Source: Rhodoferax_B ferrireducens_A (GTDB lineage Bacteria; Pseudomonadota; Gammaproteobacteria; Burkholderiales; Burkholderiaceae_C). From it: DNA of 64,000 nt. Below are positions 41,255 to 50,095 of the stretch, piece after piece. Within the stretch, counting starts at the first letter, position 1. Each line of letters opens with the position of its first letter. The notes under the pieces were generated by a model. That model worked only from the letters and a program-made list of their open reading frames with translations, was not told where the DNA came from and ran no database searches. Position numbers and translations under genes: made by a program. The stretch is taken from NCBI RefSeq assembly GCF_031458075.1, contig NZ_JAVDXT010000001.1, forward strand, positions 310,001 to 374,000. The letters are read 5' to 3'.

Positions 41255-44085
41255 TACGCAAACACCCGGGTTTCGCCGGCGCCGTACAGGTTGCTGCTGC
41301 AGCGGCCGCAGATCGTCGGGTGGGCGGCATCGCTGCCCACGTCCGGCGTGTAATGCCAGCAGCGCTCGCATTTGGCATCAGAACTGGCTTTGACGCTGAT
41401 GCTATGTGCGTCACCAGCTACCAAGTTGATAGCAGAGGTGATGAACACGAACTTCAGGTCGGCGCCCAGGCTGGACAGCAGGGCGTAGTCGTCGGCCGGC
41501 ACGGTCAGCGCCACATTGGCTTGCAGCGAGGCGCCGACTTCGCCATTGGCGCGCAGCACTTCGATGTCCTTGTTGACCGCGTCGCGGATCTCGCGGATGC
41601 GGCCCCACTTGGCTTGCAGCGCGGCATTGGGCGCAGCCAGCTCGGCATAGGTTTCCAGGAAGATGGATTCGCTGCTGCCGAAGATCTTCCAGGCTTCCTC
41701 CGACGTGAAGCTGAGGAACGGCGCCATCCAGCGCAGCATGGCGTGGGTGATCTGCGCCAGCGCGGTTTGGGCGCTGCGGCGGGCCAGCGATTTGGGCGCG
41801 GTGGTGTAGAGCCGGTCTTTCAGCACGTCCAGGTAGAACGAGCCCAGGTCTTCCGAGCAATACACCTGCAGCTTGGCGACCACCGGGTGGAACTCGTACA
41901 CCTCGTAGTGCGCCAGGATGTCGGCCTGCAGCTGGGCCGCGCGGCTGAGTGCGTAGCGATCGATTTCCAGCAGTTCATCAAACGGCACGGCGTCGGTCGC
42001 CGGGTCGAAGTCGCTGACGTTGGCCATCAGGAACTTCAGCGTATTGCGGATGCGGCGGTAGGTATCGACCACGCGGGCCAGGATCTTCGCGTCGATGCCC
42101 AGGTCGCCCGAATAGTCGGTGGACGCGCACCACAGGCGGATGATCTCCGCGCCCATCTTGTCGCTGACCTCTTGCGGTGCGATCACATTGCCTTCGCTCT
42201 TGCTCATCTTGCGGCCGCGGCCGTCGACGGTGAAACCGTGCGTCAGCAGGCCCTTGTAGGGCGCGTGGTCGTACATCGCGCACGAAGTGAGCAGCGAGCT
42301 GTGGAACCAGCCACGGTGCTGGTCGTGGCCTTCGAGGTACAGGTCGGCCGGCCACTGCGACTGGGCCGCGTGGCTGGCGCGCAGCACGTGTTCGTGGGTG
42401 GTGCCGGAGTCGAACCACACGTCCAGGATGTCGTTCACCTTGGTGTAGTGCTCCGCATCGGCGCCGATGATGGATTCGGCCGTGGCCTTGCTCCAGGCTT
42501 CGACGCCGCCGGCCTGCACCATGGCCGCGGCCTGGTCCATGATCTGCATGGTGCGCGGGTGCAGCTCGCCGGTGGCGGTGTGGATGAAGAAGGGCAGGGG
42601 CACGCCCCAGTTGCGCTGGCGGCTGATGCACCAGTCGGGCCGGCCGGCGATCATGTCGCGCAGCCGGGTCTTGCCGTTCTCGGGGTAAAAGCTGGTTTCC
42701 TCGATGGCGTTCAGGGCCAGCTGGCGCAGGGTTTGCGGCGCCTTGTCCTGGGTGAACACGCCCTGGCCTTCGTCCATGCGGATGAACCACTGGGCGGCGG
42801 CGCGGTAGATCACCGGCGTCTTGTGGCGCCAGCAGTGCGGGTAGCTGTGGGTGATGGTCTCGGTGGCGAACAGGCGCTCGTGTTCGCGCAGCTTGTCGAT
42901 GACCAGCGGCGCAGCCTTCCAGATGTTGAGACCGCCGAACAGCGGCAGCTCGTCCACATAGCGGCCGTTGCCTTGCACCGGGTTCAGGATGTCGTCGGTC
43001 TTGAAGCCGTTGGCGATGCAGGAGTTGAAATCCTCTACGCCGTAGGCGGGCGAGGAATGGACGATACCGGTGCCGTCGTCGGCTGTCGCGTAGTCGGCCA
43101 GGAAGACGGGGCTCAGGCGTTGGTAGCCGGGGTCTACATCGTAGAACGGGTGCTTGAAGTTGATGCGTTCCAGCTTCTCGCCCAGGGCGGTAGCCAGCAC
43201 CGTGCCGTTCAGCGCATAGCGGGCCATGGCTTTTTCCACCAGGTCGGCCGCCAGCAGCAGGATGCCGCGCTCGGTCTGCACCAGCGCGTAAGTCAGAGCC
43301 GGGTTCAGGTTCAGCGCCTGGTTGGCGGGGATGGTCCAGGCGGTGGTGGTCCAGATCACGGCGTAAGCGTGCTGGGCCAGCTTGTCCAGGCCGAAGGCGG
43401 CGGCCAGCTTCTCGGGCTCGGCACATTCAAAGCCCACGTCCAGGGTTTGTGACTTCTTGTCGGCGTATTCGATCTCGAATTCGGCCAGCGACGAGCCGCA
43501 GTCGAAGCACCAGTACACGGGTTTGAGGCCGCGGTAGACGAAGCCGCGTTCCATGATGCGTTTCAGTGCGCGGATTTCGTTGGCTTCGTTGCCGAAGTCC
43601 ATCGTGCGGTACGGGTTGTCCCATTCGCCGAGCACGCCCAGGCGCTTGAAGTCGGCCATCTGGCCGGCGATCTGCTCGGTGGCGAAGGCGCGGCTCTTGG
43701 CCTGCACCTCGTCGCGCGGCAGATTGCGGCCGTGCAGTTTCTCGATGGCGTTCTCGATCGGCAGGCCGTGGCAGTCCCAGCCTGGCACATAGGTGGCGTC
43801 CATGCCTTTCAGCTGGCGCGCCTTGACGATCATGTCCTTCAGGATCTTGTTGACGGCGTGGCCGATGTGGATGTTGCCGTTGGCATAGGGCGGGCCGTCG
43901 TGCAGCACGAACTTGGGCGCGCCCAGGCGGGCGTCGCGCAAACGCTTGTACAGGCCTTTGTCTTCCCATTCCTGGACCCAGCCGGATTCACGCTTGGGCA
44001 GGTCGCCGCGCATTGGGAAGGGGGTGTCGGGCAGGTTCAGGGTGCTGCGGTAGTCAGGAGCGGTGGAGGCTTCGGATTGGGTCAT
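41254..44085 (-). CDS. ileS: Isoleucyl-tRNA synthetase
   Basis: 943 residues from MTQSEAST. The class I motifs HIGHAVNKIL and KMSKSEGN are present, along with the editing CP1 domain and the C-terminal zinc finger CERCWHY...CGRCSSNLYG. It attaches isoleucine to tRNA-Ile. Residues about 883-900 (SAINLVAGDAHSISVKAS), just before the zinc finger in a variable part of the family, are encoded by a copy of the two-hairpin repeat (41386-41437) and use AT-rich codons unlike the rest of the gene. Start 44085 is preferred to an ATG 14 codons upstream. Confidence 0.97.
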   Translation of the reverse strand: MTQSEASTAPDYRSTLNLPDTPFPMRGDLPKRESGWVQEWEDKGLYKRLRDARLGAPKFVLHDGPPYANGNIHIGHAVNKILKDMIVKARQLKGMDATYVPGWDCHGLPIENAIEKLHGRNLPRDEVQAKSRAFATEQIAGQMADFKRLGVLGEWDNPYRTMDFGNEANEIRALKRIMERGFVYRGLKPVYWCFDCGSSLAEFEIEYADKKSQTLDVGFECAEPEKLAAAFGLDKLAQHAYAVIWTTTAWTIPANQALNLNPALTYALVQTERGILLLAADLVEKAMARYALNGTVLATALGEKLERINFKHPFYDVDPGYQRLSPVFLADYATADDGTGIVHSSPAYGVEDFNSCIANGFKTDDILNPVQGNGRYVDELPLFGGLNIWKAAPLVIDKLREHERLFATETITHSYPHCWRHKTPVIYRAAAQWFIRMDEGQGVFTQDKAPQTLRQLALNAIEETSFYPENGKTRLRDMIAGRPDWCISRQRNWGVPLPFFIHTATGELHPRTMQIMDQAAAMVQAGGVEAWSKATAESIIGADAEHYTKVNDILDVWFDSGTTHEHVLRASHAAQSQWPADLYLEGHDQHRGWFHSSLLTSCAMYDHAPYKGLLTHGFTVDGRGRKMSKSEGNVIAPQEVSDKMGAEIIRLWCASTDYSGDLGIDAKILARVVDTYRRIRNTLKFLMANVSDFDPATDAVPFDELLEIDRYALSRAAQLQADILAHYEVYEFHPVVAKLQVYCSEDLGSFYLDVLKDRLYTTAPKSLARRSAQTALAQITHAMLRWMAPFLSFTSEEAWKIFGSSESIFLETYAELAAPNAALQAKWGRIREIRDAVNKDIEVLRANGEVGASLQANVALTVPADDYALLSSLGADLKFVFITSAINLVAGDAHSISVKASSDAKCERCWHYTPDVGSDAAHPTICGRCSSNLYGAGETRVFA
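41386..41437 (+). repeat. Two-hairpin element inside ileS, copy J
   Basis: GGCTTTGACGCTGATGC, then GTGCGTCACCAGCT and GCTACCAAGTTGATAGCA match the forward order of the intergenic copies. The segment is in frame on the minus strand and adds no stop. Stem 2 is largely kept (GCTA...TAGC); stem 1 is degenerate. Confidence 0.65.
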
Positions 44086-44180
44086 GGGATTTTCGAATGG
44101 CACGTTGGGGAGGCAGCTGGCGTACACAAAGAGGCGGGCTGCAAGATCGGCAGGCTGTCTGCTGACAGCAACTCGATCGT

Positions 44181-45218
44181 CTAAATTCGGTCGCGCGTCG
44201 TCTGGCGGCTGGTTTCGGCGTGCAAGGTCTTGAAATACGCGCGTGCCTCGTCGCAGTCCTTTGCGATGCCGATTTGAAGGGCGTCCAGACTGTCGTATTT
44301 CAGTTCGTCATGCAGTTTGTGCAGCAGTTCCACGCGGATGATTTTACCGTAGGCCCCCTCGGGGCCCAGCGCGGCGGGCCAGTCCAGGCAATGGGTTTCC
44401 AGCAGCACCCGGCCGCCGTTGATGTCGTTCGGGTCCAGCGAGGGGCGGATGCCCAGGTTGGCCACGCCGACCAAAGGCTTGGCATCCAGGCCATGCACCA
44501 GTACCGCGAAGATGCCGCTGGCGGCGGGTTTCCAGTGGGCAAAGCGCAGATTCAGGGTGCGAAAGCCGTCTTCGCGGCCGGCGGCGGACTCGCCTAGCTG
44601 CCGACCCAGCTTGCGGCCGTGCACTACATGGCCGCTGATGCTGAAGGGGCGGCCCAGCAGCCGTGCCACGTCTTCCATCCGGCCTTCGACCAGGGCGGCG
44701 CGCACTTTGGAGCTGGAGACGCGGGTGCCGTGCACCTCGTAGCTGTTCATCCGCGCCACGTCGAAGCCCAGGGCTTCGCCTGCCGCGTCCAGCATCGCGT
44801 AGTCGCCGGCCCGCTTGGCGCCGAAGCAGAAGTCGTCGCCCACCAGCACATAGCGCACGCCCATGCCGCGCACCAGCACGTCGTCGATGAAGGCCTGGGG
44901 CGACTGGGCGGCGAATTTGGCGTCGAAAGGCAGCACCACCGTCTGGTCGACGCCGCAGCGGTGCAGCTCGGTGAGTTTGTCGCGCAGGGTGGCGATGCGG
45001 GCCGGCGCCAGATCGGGCTGGCCGGTGGCTTTGGCGAAGTAGTCGCGCGGGTGCGGCTCGAAGGTCATCACGCAGCTGGGGATGCCGCGGTGCCGGGCTT
45101 CGTTGATCAGCAGCGCCAGCATGGCCTGGTGGCCACGGTGCACGCCGTCAAAATTGCCAATCGTGAGGGCGCATTGGGGCGCGATGCCAGGGTGTTGGAA
45201 GCCGCGGAAAACCAGCAT
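44181..45218 (-). CDS. ribF: Bifunctional riboflavin kinase/FAD synthetase
   Basis: 345 residues. The N-terminal FMN adenylyltransferase domain has TIGNFDGVHRGHQ and LPFDAKFAAQSPQAFID; VGDDFCFGAKRAGD follows. The C-terminal flavokinase domain has SGHVVHGRKLGRQLG and ANLGIRPSL. It makes FMN and FAD from riboflavin. It lies 95 bp upstream of ileS on the same strand, the usual ribF-ileS-lspA order. Confidence 0.95.
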   Translation of the reverse strand: MLVFRGFQHPGIAPQCALTIGNFDGVHRGHQAMLALLINEARHRGIPSCVMTFEPHPRDYFAKATGQPDLAPARIATLRDKLTELHRCGVDQTVVLPFDAKFAAQSPQAFIDDVLVRGMGVRYVLVGDDFCFGAKRAGDYAMLDAAGEALGFDVARMNSYEVHGTRVSSSKVRAALVEGRMEDVARLLGRPFSISGHVVHGRKLGRQLGESAAGREDGFRTLNLRFAHWKPAASGIFAVLVHGLDAKPLVGVANLGIRPSLDPNDINGGRVLLETHCLDWPAALGPEGAYGKIIRVELLHKLHDELKYDSLDALQIGIAKDCDEARAYFKTLHAETSRQTTRDRI

Positions 45219-45221
45219 GTA

Positions 45222-45270
45222 TCGTTATCTTTTTGATAGCGTATTGCGCCCGTGTAATAAGCGCTGTCAG
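45222..45270 (-). repeat. Degenerate two-hairpin element, copy I
   Basis: Reverse-oriented and diverged: TTATCTTTTTGATAGC (stem 2 region), TTGCGCCC and AAGCGCTGTCAGCTC. Unlike the other copies it lies upstream of a start codon (ribF, 45218) and not at a stop codon. Confidence 0.45.
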
Positions 45271-45371
45271 CTCAATGTTCATAGAAACAATGTATATTGT
45301 GACGCAGCAGACAGATACAAGGCAGCAAAGCCTTGGGTGCATTTCCGGTAAGTGGTCGTTCAATATTGAAA

Positions 45372-45416
45372 GAACCAGCTCCTTTCGGCGCGCTCCGCGC
45401 CCCTAAAGGGCCGGTT
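45372..45416. repeat. Long imperfect hairpin upstream of the HNH gene
   Basis: GAACCAGCTCCTTTCGGCGCG (split here as 45372-45392) folds onto CGCGCCCCTAAAGGG plus CCGGTTC (45395-45416) with a few mismatches, G-U pairs and a one-base bulge. It ends 9 bp before the AGGAGG of the HNH gene and could act as a terminator for the plus strand, a translation-controlling 5' leader structure or a mobile palindrome. Confidence 0.55.
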
Positions 45417-45438
45417 CGTGGATCCAGGAGGCGTTTTC

Positions 45439-45996
45439 GTGAAGGTCTTGAAGCTCTCAGCCCAAGGGCTGCCCCAGTCGTGGATTTCGCTGGAGCAAGC
45501 CGTTGTCCACTACGCTGCCGAAGAGGTGCGCTGGGAGATGGGCGCGCAGGTGGCGGTGTTCCATGGCGGGCACAACGCCATCACGGGCGAGCAGTCGATC
45601 ATCACTGTCAACAGCATCATCGGCACCCGCGGCGTGCCGAATATCAACCCCTTCGACCTGCGCCCCAGCCTGACCAACGCCAAACTGTTCATCCGCGACC
45701 GCAATGTCTGCGCCTACTGCGGCAACCGCTTCCACGAGGAAGTGCTGACCCGCGAACACATCAAGCCCCTGGGCCAGAAGGGCGCCGACACCTGGATGAA
45801 CGTGGTCACCGCCTGCCGTGCCTGCAACCACCGCAAGAGCAACCGCACGCCCGAGCAGGCCCATATGCCGCTGCTGTACACGCCCTACGTGCCCAGCCTG
45901 TGGGAAGACTTCATCCTGCGCAACCGCCGCATCCTGGCCGACCAGATGGAGTTTCTGATGGCGCACGTGCCGAAGTCGTCAAGGCTGCTGATTTAG
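45439..45996 (+). CDS. HNH endonuclease-domain protein
   Basis: 185 residues with a GTG start at 45439, set by AGGAGG 7 nt upstream. The HNH core spans about residues 87-140: CAYCGNRF, then REHIKPLGQKGADTW and NVVTACRACNHRKSNR, with four zinc-binding cysteines (two CxxC pairs) and the catalytic His in REHI. Preceding residues (FDLRPSLTNAKLFIRDRNV) are typical of the widespread chromosomal HNH proteins of betaproteobacteria, whose role is unknown. Convergent with yceH, overlapping it by 4 bp. Confidence 0.88.
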   Translation: MKVLKLSAQGLPQSWISLEQAVVHYAAEEVRWEMGAQVAVFHGGHNAITGEQSIITVNSIIGTRGVPNINPFDLRPSLTNAKLFIRDRNVCAYCGNRFHEEVLTREHIKPLGQKGADTWMNVVTACRACNHRKSNRTPEQAHMPLLYTPYVPSLWEDFILRNRRILADQMEFLMAHVPKSSRLLI

Positions 45997-46637
45997 CCGA
46001 TCCCCAGCTCAGCGCACAGCTTCTGCACCGTGGCCCGTAACTGGGCCACTTCTTCTTCCAGGGTTTCAATCCGGGCTTCCAGCCGGCTGGTGTTGCCGCT
46101 GCCTGCGGGGGCTGCGGTTGCGTTGATGTCCACCGGCCCGCACAGCAGATGCGCCCAGCGCTGCTCGCGCTCACCCGGTGCGCGCGCGAGTTTGACCACC
46201 AGCGGGCCGCCTTTTTCTTCGCTGCGCTCCAGCATTTCGTCCAGAAAACCCTCGACCGAGGAAATATCGGCAAACTTGTACCAGCGCTCGGTGTTCAGCC
46301 GCAGTTCGCCGGCGGTCTGCGGGCCGCGCAGCATCAGCAGGCCCAGGATGACGGCCGATTGCTCGGGCACGCCGATGCCGCGCTGGAAGTTGTGCTCGAA
46401 GCGCGTGACCCGGCTGCCGCTGGATTCGCGCACCAGGGCCAGGTCTTTCAATGTGCCCAGGGCTTCGGCGATCTCGGCCTCGCTGAGCGTCATGATCGGG
46501 TCGCGGCTGGTTTTCTGGTTGCAGCCACTGAGCAGTGCGACCAGCGACATCGGGTAGCTGTCGGGCACGGTACGGGCTTTTTCCATCAAGGTGGCGAGCA
46601 CGCGGGCTTCGGTGGGCGAGAGGAGGGTGGTGGTCAC
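45993..46637 (-). CDS. DUF480/YceH family protein
   Basis: About 214 residues. Core motif LSPTEARVLATLMEK...PDSYPMS and SGCNQKTSRDPIM is the YceH signature (tandem winged-helix fold). A C-terminal coiled coil (LEARIETLEEEVAQLRATVQKL) follows. The start is uncertain: GTG 46637 leaves 19 bp to the divergent purN, while ATG 46667 would overlap purN by 11 bp. Function unknown. Confidence 0.88.
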   Translation of the reverse strand: MTTTLLSPTEARVLATLMEKARTVPDSYPMSLVALLSGCNQKTSRDPIMTLSEAEIAEALGTLKDLALVRESSGSRVTRFEHNFQRGIGVPEQSAVILGLLMLRGPQTAGELRLNTERWYKFADISSVEGFLDEMLERSEEKGGPLVVKLARAPGEREQRWAHLLCGPVDINATAAPAGSGNTSRLEARIETLEEEVAQLRATVQKLCAELGIG

Positions 46638-46656
46638 AGGGATAATTCCGGTCAGT

Positions 46657-47250
46657 ATGAAAAACATTGTTATTTTGATCTCTGGCGGCGGCTCGAATAT
46701 GGCGGCCATCGTCCGCACCTCGCTGCGCGACGACTGGGCGCGGCGTTTCGGCGCCAAAGTGGTGGCGGTGGTGAGCAACAAGGCCACGGCCGGCGGGCTG
46801 GACTTTGCCCGGGCCCAGGGGCTTGCGGCCGAGGTGGTGGAGCACAAGGCGTTCGCCGATGCGGCCGATCCGCGCGCCGCGTTCGATGCGCAGCTGGCCC
46901 AGGTGATCGACCGCTATGAACCCGCGCTGCTGGTACTGGCCGGCTTCATGCGCATTTTGACGCCGGGCTTTGTGGAGCGCTATGCGGGGCGGATGGTCAA
47001 CATCCACCCGTCTTTGCTACCGGCGTTTGCCGGCCTGGATACTTACCAACGGGCGCTGGACGCGGGCTGCTGCTTTGCCGGCGCCACCGTGCACCAGGTG
47101 ACGGCCGAGCTGGACCACGGCCCCATCCTGGGCCAGGCCGTGGTGCCGGTGCTGCCTGGCGATACCGCCCAGACCCTGGCGGCCCGGGTGCTGACCCAGG
47201 AGCACCTGCTGTATCCGCGGGTGATTGCTGATTTGCTACAGAAAATATAG
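46657..47250 (+). CDS. purN: Phosphoribosylglycinamide formyltransferase
   Basis: 197 residues. Motifs MKNIVILISGGGSNM, VNIHPSLLPAFAG and GATVHQVTAELDHGPIL (with catalytic N, H and D) define the 10-formyl-THF-dependent GAR transformylase of purine synthesis. ATG 46657 is chosen by the standard N-terminus; an upstream in-frame ATG would extend over yceH. The 3' end overlaps repeat copy G, which encodes the last residues (LLQKI) and provides the stop. Confidence 0.95.
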   Translation: MKNIVILISGGGSNMAAIVRTSLRDDWARRFGAKVVAVVSNKATAGGLDFARAQGLAAEVVEHKAFADAADPRAAFDAQLAQVIDRYEPALLVLAGFMRILTPGFVERYAGRMVNIHPSLLPAFAGLDTYQRALDAGCCFAGATVHQVTAELDHGPILGQAVVPVLPGDTAQTLAARVLTQEHLLYPRVIADLLQKI

Positions 47251-47297
47251 CTTATAGCGCAGGTGTTATCTGCGCTGGAGCCCTGTTTTCTATAAAT
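47234..47297 (-). repeat. Two-hairpin intergenic element, copy G
   Basis: Reverse-oriented copy. TGCTACAGAAAATATAGC (stem 2), AGCGCA (47256-47261) pairing with TGCGCT (47271-47276), then GGAGCCCTGTTTT. It overlaps the last five codons and stop of purN (47248-47250) and ends 26 bp before the convergent beta-glucosidase stop. Confidence 0.82.
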
Positions 47298-47322
47298 TTC
47301 AGCATGCAGGCCAGCGGCGAGC

Positions 47323-49947
47323 TCAGCGGTTGAAGTTGCCTGCTTGCGCAAGATCCTTGGGGGATGACGATTTGCCCACGTGCACCGTGTACTGGCCAGC
47401 CGGTATGACCCAGGCATTGCTTGCCGTGCTCCAAACGCTCAATGGATGGTTGGCGCCCGACGGATCGATCGAGATGACGACCTGTTTGGACGCGCCGGGT
47501 GCCAATTCCACTTTCTGGAACCCGGTGAGCCGCTTGGGTGGCTGGGCTGCACCCACGCTGCTGGCGCTGGCGGGCAAGGACAGGTAGACCTGGACGACTT
47601 CGGAGCCGGCGAGCGAGCCGGTGTTCGTGACCGTGGCCTTGACCTCATAGGAGCCGGTGGTGGCGTTGCGCGTCACACTGGAGGCGCCCACGTTGAAGCT
47701 CGTGTAGGACAGGCCGTGGCCGAAGGGGAACGCAACGCAGGGATTGCTGCCATTCACCACCGCGCACTGGCCGCTGACGTTGCTGTCGTACCAGCGGTAG
47801 CCGATGTTCAACTGCTCCGAATAGGTGACGGTCTGGGTTACGCCGTCGGCCGCCACCACACCCGGGAACTGCTGTGTCGTCAGGTTGTCCAGGAAGCCCT
47901 TGCCAACATAGGGAAAGGTGACCGGGAGTTTGCCCGAAGGGTTCTTTCGTCCGAACAGCAGGTCGGCGACGATGTTGCCGTCTTCCTGGCCTGGGAACCA
48001 GACTTCCAGGATGGAAGGGCCGGAAGCGCCCACCAGAGCGGGGTCCATGGCAACGCCGGCGTTGTCCTTCAGCACCAGGGCGGTCTTTTGGGCCATGGCC
48101 TTGGCGGTGGTCGAGGTGGCGGCCATGATGGCCTTGAGCATGGCGACGGTATTGCTGTTCTTTACCGCATTCGTGCCGGTGGCCGTGGCGGGAGTGGTAA
48201 GCGAAGACGATGCATACCAATCGAGGCTGCTGCCGTCGGCAGCGCTGGCGCCCGCAGCCAGGGGCACGGTGGTGGAGGAAAGCGAGCTGCCGTCTTTGGT
48301 GGTGGCGCGGTCTGCGCCCTCTTCGGCGATGGTGCCGGCCATCACGATGACGGCGTCGGCGCCTGCGGCAGCGGCTGTCACATCCGCAAAGGACGCGGAC
48401 ACGCCGTCGATGGTGGCCGTTGCATTGGCGTCGTCGACGAGGATCAGCTGTACCGATGCCGTGGTGTTGCCCAGAGTTTTGAGCATATTCTGGATGCCCT
48501 CCAGCGGCGCCACGGTGTAGTTGGGTACCACGTCGGAACTGCCGCCGCCGCCGCCCATGGCCTTGCCGACCATGGCACCGCCCGCCACCGCCTGCTGGGC
48601 ATAGACCTGCGAAGCCTTGCCAATCAGCACCAGCTTGGCCACGGAAGATGCAAACGGCAACGCACCGTTGTTTTGCAGCAGCACCGCCGCCTTGGTGCCA
48701 ATGTCACGTGCGGTCTGGCCGTTGCTGGCGAAATCGATAGGAGTTTGTTTCAGCGGGCGGTCAAAGATGCCCCACTTGAACATCTGCGTGTAGCGGCGTT
48801 CCAGAGATTTGTCGAACATCGCTGTCGTGATGGTGCCGGCGGTGAGTGCCGCCGTCAGGTTGGTCTTGGACCAGAACTGCGGAATCGGCATTTCGTGGTC
48901 CATCCCGCCCAGCATGGGCCCGACCGTGCTTTTCACCGTGAAGAAGTCAGACTGTACGTAGCCGGTAAAACCCCAGTCATCGCGCAACACGCCCGTGAGC
49001 AAGGCCTTGTTTTCGCATGAATTGAGGCCGTTGACCGAGTTGTACGCGCACATGATGGATGCCGCCTTGCCGTCCTTGACCGTCATTTCGAACGGCAGCA
49101 AATAGATTTCCCGCAACACCTGCGGGTCGATGGTTTCCTGGATCTTCATGCGGTTGGTTTCCTGCTCGTTACCAACGAAATGCTTGGGCATGCCGATCAA
49201 TCCTTTGGCCTGGACGGCCTTGACCTCGGCCACACCCATCGTGCCGGTCAGGTACGGGTCTTCACCGAAATACTCGAAGTTGCGTCCGAGGATGGGCAGG
49301 CGGGCCATGTTGACACCCGGCGCCTCGAACACATGCAGCGCCAGGTTGTTCATTTCGGTACCGATCACATCGCCGTAGGCGGTGGCAACACCTGGATCGA
49401 ATGAAGCTGCAGCGGAAATGGCCGAGGGCAGCGCCGTCGCTTTGGCCGACGTGGGGTGGGAATAGGCCGCGGTGAAAGACTTGGTACCGGCTTTGACCTC
49501 GTCGTACACGCTCTTCGATACACAGTCGTTCTGGCCCAGGCCGACCGGGCCATTGGTGATCCGGAAGGTCGGAATATTCAGTGCCGCGATTCCGCTCACA
49601 TGCCGCGCGCCATAGCATTCTGGCAACTCGGGCAACAGCTCGGGCATGCTGCCGGTCAACTGCTGCATCTTCTGCTCGGTGGTCATGGCTTGCACCAGCA
49701 GCTTCGCCCGTTGGTTGGCGATGGCCTCCTTGGCCGCATCGGTGCTGGCGGCGGTTTGCTGGGCGACAAGGGAGGGCCTCATCCACGGATTGCCGTTGTA
49801 GCTGTCGGAGCCGCCACAGGCGACGAGTCCAACGGCCAGAGCTGTTCCCAAGGCCAGGGCGAGTGCGGTTTTTTGGGGGAGCAGGACTTGCCCCAGGCTC
49901 TGGTTGGACGAGGGAAGGTGTGCAACGGCTCGCTGTTTTGTACGCAT
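47323..49947 (-). CDS. Glycoside hydrolase family 3 beta-glucosidase lipoprotein
   Basis: 874 residues. A lipoprotein signal ends at LVACG (Cys about residue 44), so it should be anchored on the outer membrane or periplasmic face. The GH3 N-domain contains ALNIPTFRITNGPVG, the KHFVGNEQE block and the nucleophile D334 in GFTGYVQSDFF. The C-domain has an Ala/Ser/Thr-rich expansion (about 545-640) before WFPGQEDGN, then a fibronectin III-like domain (AGSEVVQVYLSLP). It cleaves beta-glucosides. AGGAGA 5 nt before ATG sets the start. LacI-type operators and a LacI gene lie directly upstream. Confidence 0.9.
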   Translation of the reverse strand: MRTKQRAVAHLPSSNQSLGQVLLPQKTALALALGTALAVGLVACGGSDSYNGNPWMRPSLVAQQTAASTDAAKEAIANQRAKLLVQAMTTEQKMQQLTGSMPELLPELPECYGARHVSGIAALNIPTFRITNGPVGLGQNDCVSKSVYDEVKAGTKSFTAAYSHPTSAKATALPSAISAAASFDPGVATAYGDVIGTEMNNLALHVFEAPGVNMARLPILGRNFEYFGEDPYLTGTMGVAEVKAVQAKGLIGMPKHFVGNEQETNRMKIQETIDPQVLREIYLLPFEMTVKDGKAASIMCAYNSVNGLNSCENKALLTGVLRDDWGFTGYVQSDFFTVKSTVGPMLGGMDHEMPIPQFWSKTNLTAALTAGTITTAMFDKSLERRYTQMFKWGIFDRPLKQTPIDFASNGQTARDIGTKAAVLLQNNGALPFASSVAKLVLIGKASQVYAQQAVAGGAMVGKAMGGGGGSSDVVPNYTVAPLEGIQNMLKTLGNTTASVQLILVDDANATATIDGVSASFADVTAAAAGADAVIVMAGTIAEEGADRATTKDGSSLSSTTVPLAAGASAADGSSLDWYASSSLTTPATATGTNAVKNSNTVAMLKAIMAATSTTAKAMAQKTALVLKDNAGVAMDPALVGASGPSILEVWFPGQEDGNIVADLLFGRKNPSGKLPVTFPYVGKGFLDNLTTQQFPGVVAADGVTQTVTYSEQLNIGYRWYDSNVSGQCAVVNGSNPCVAFPFGHGLSYTSFNVGASSVTRNATTGSYEVKATVTNTGSLAGSEVVQVYLSLPASASSVGAAQPPKRLTGFQKVELAPGASKQVVISIDPSGANHPLSVWSTASNAWVIPAGQYTVHVGKSSSPKDLAQAGNFNR

Positions 49948-50010
49948 TTTTGTCTCCTGGTTGTGAAAGCGGAACCCAAAGCAGGAGTGGGACTGGTGTC
50001 GATCCCTGGT

Positions 50011-50045
50011 TTGGTAACGTTAACTTTTATTGTTATCGTTAACAA
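50011..50045. promoter_or_regulatory. Two LacI-type operators upstream of the beta-glucosidase
   Basis: TTGTTATCGTTAACAA (50030-50045) is palindromic at 14 of 16 positions around CG, and GGTAACGTTAACT (50013-50025) is a second imperfect site. Both have the CG centre of LacI/GalR-family operators and lie in the gap between the beta-glucosidase start (49947) and the LacI gene stop (50096). Confidence 0.7.
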
Positions 50046-50095
50046 TTTGGAGGTCAATGCAAATAACTCAGAGTTATCCCTAGGTTGGCGTTTGC

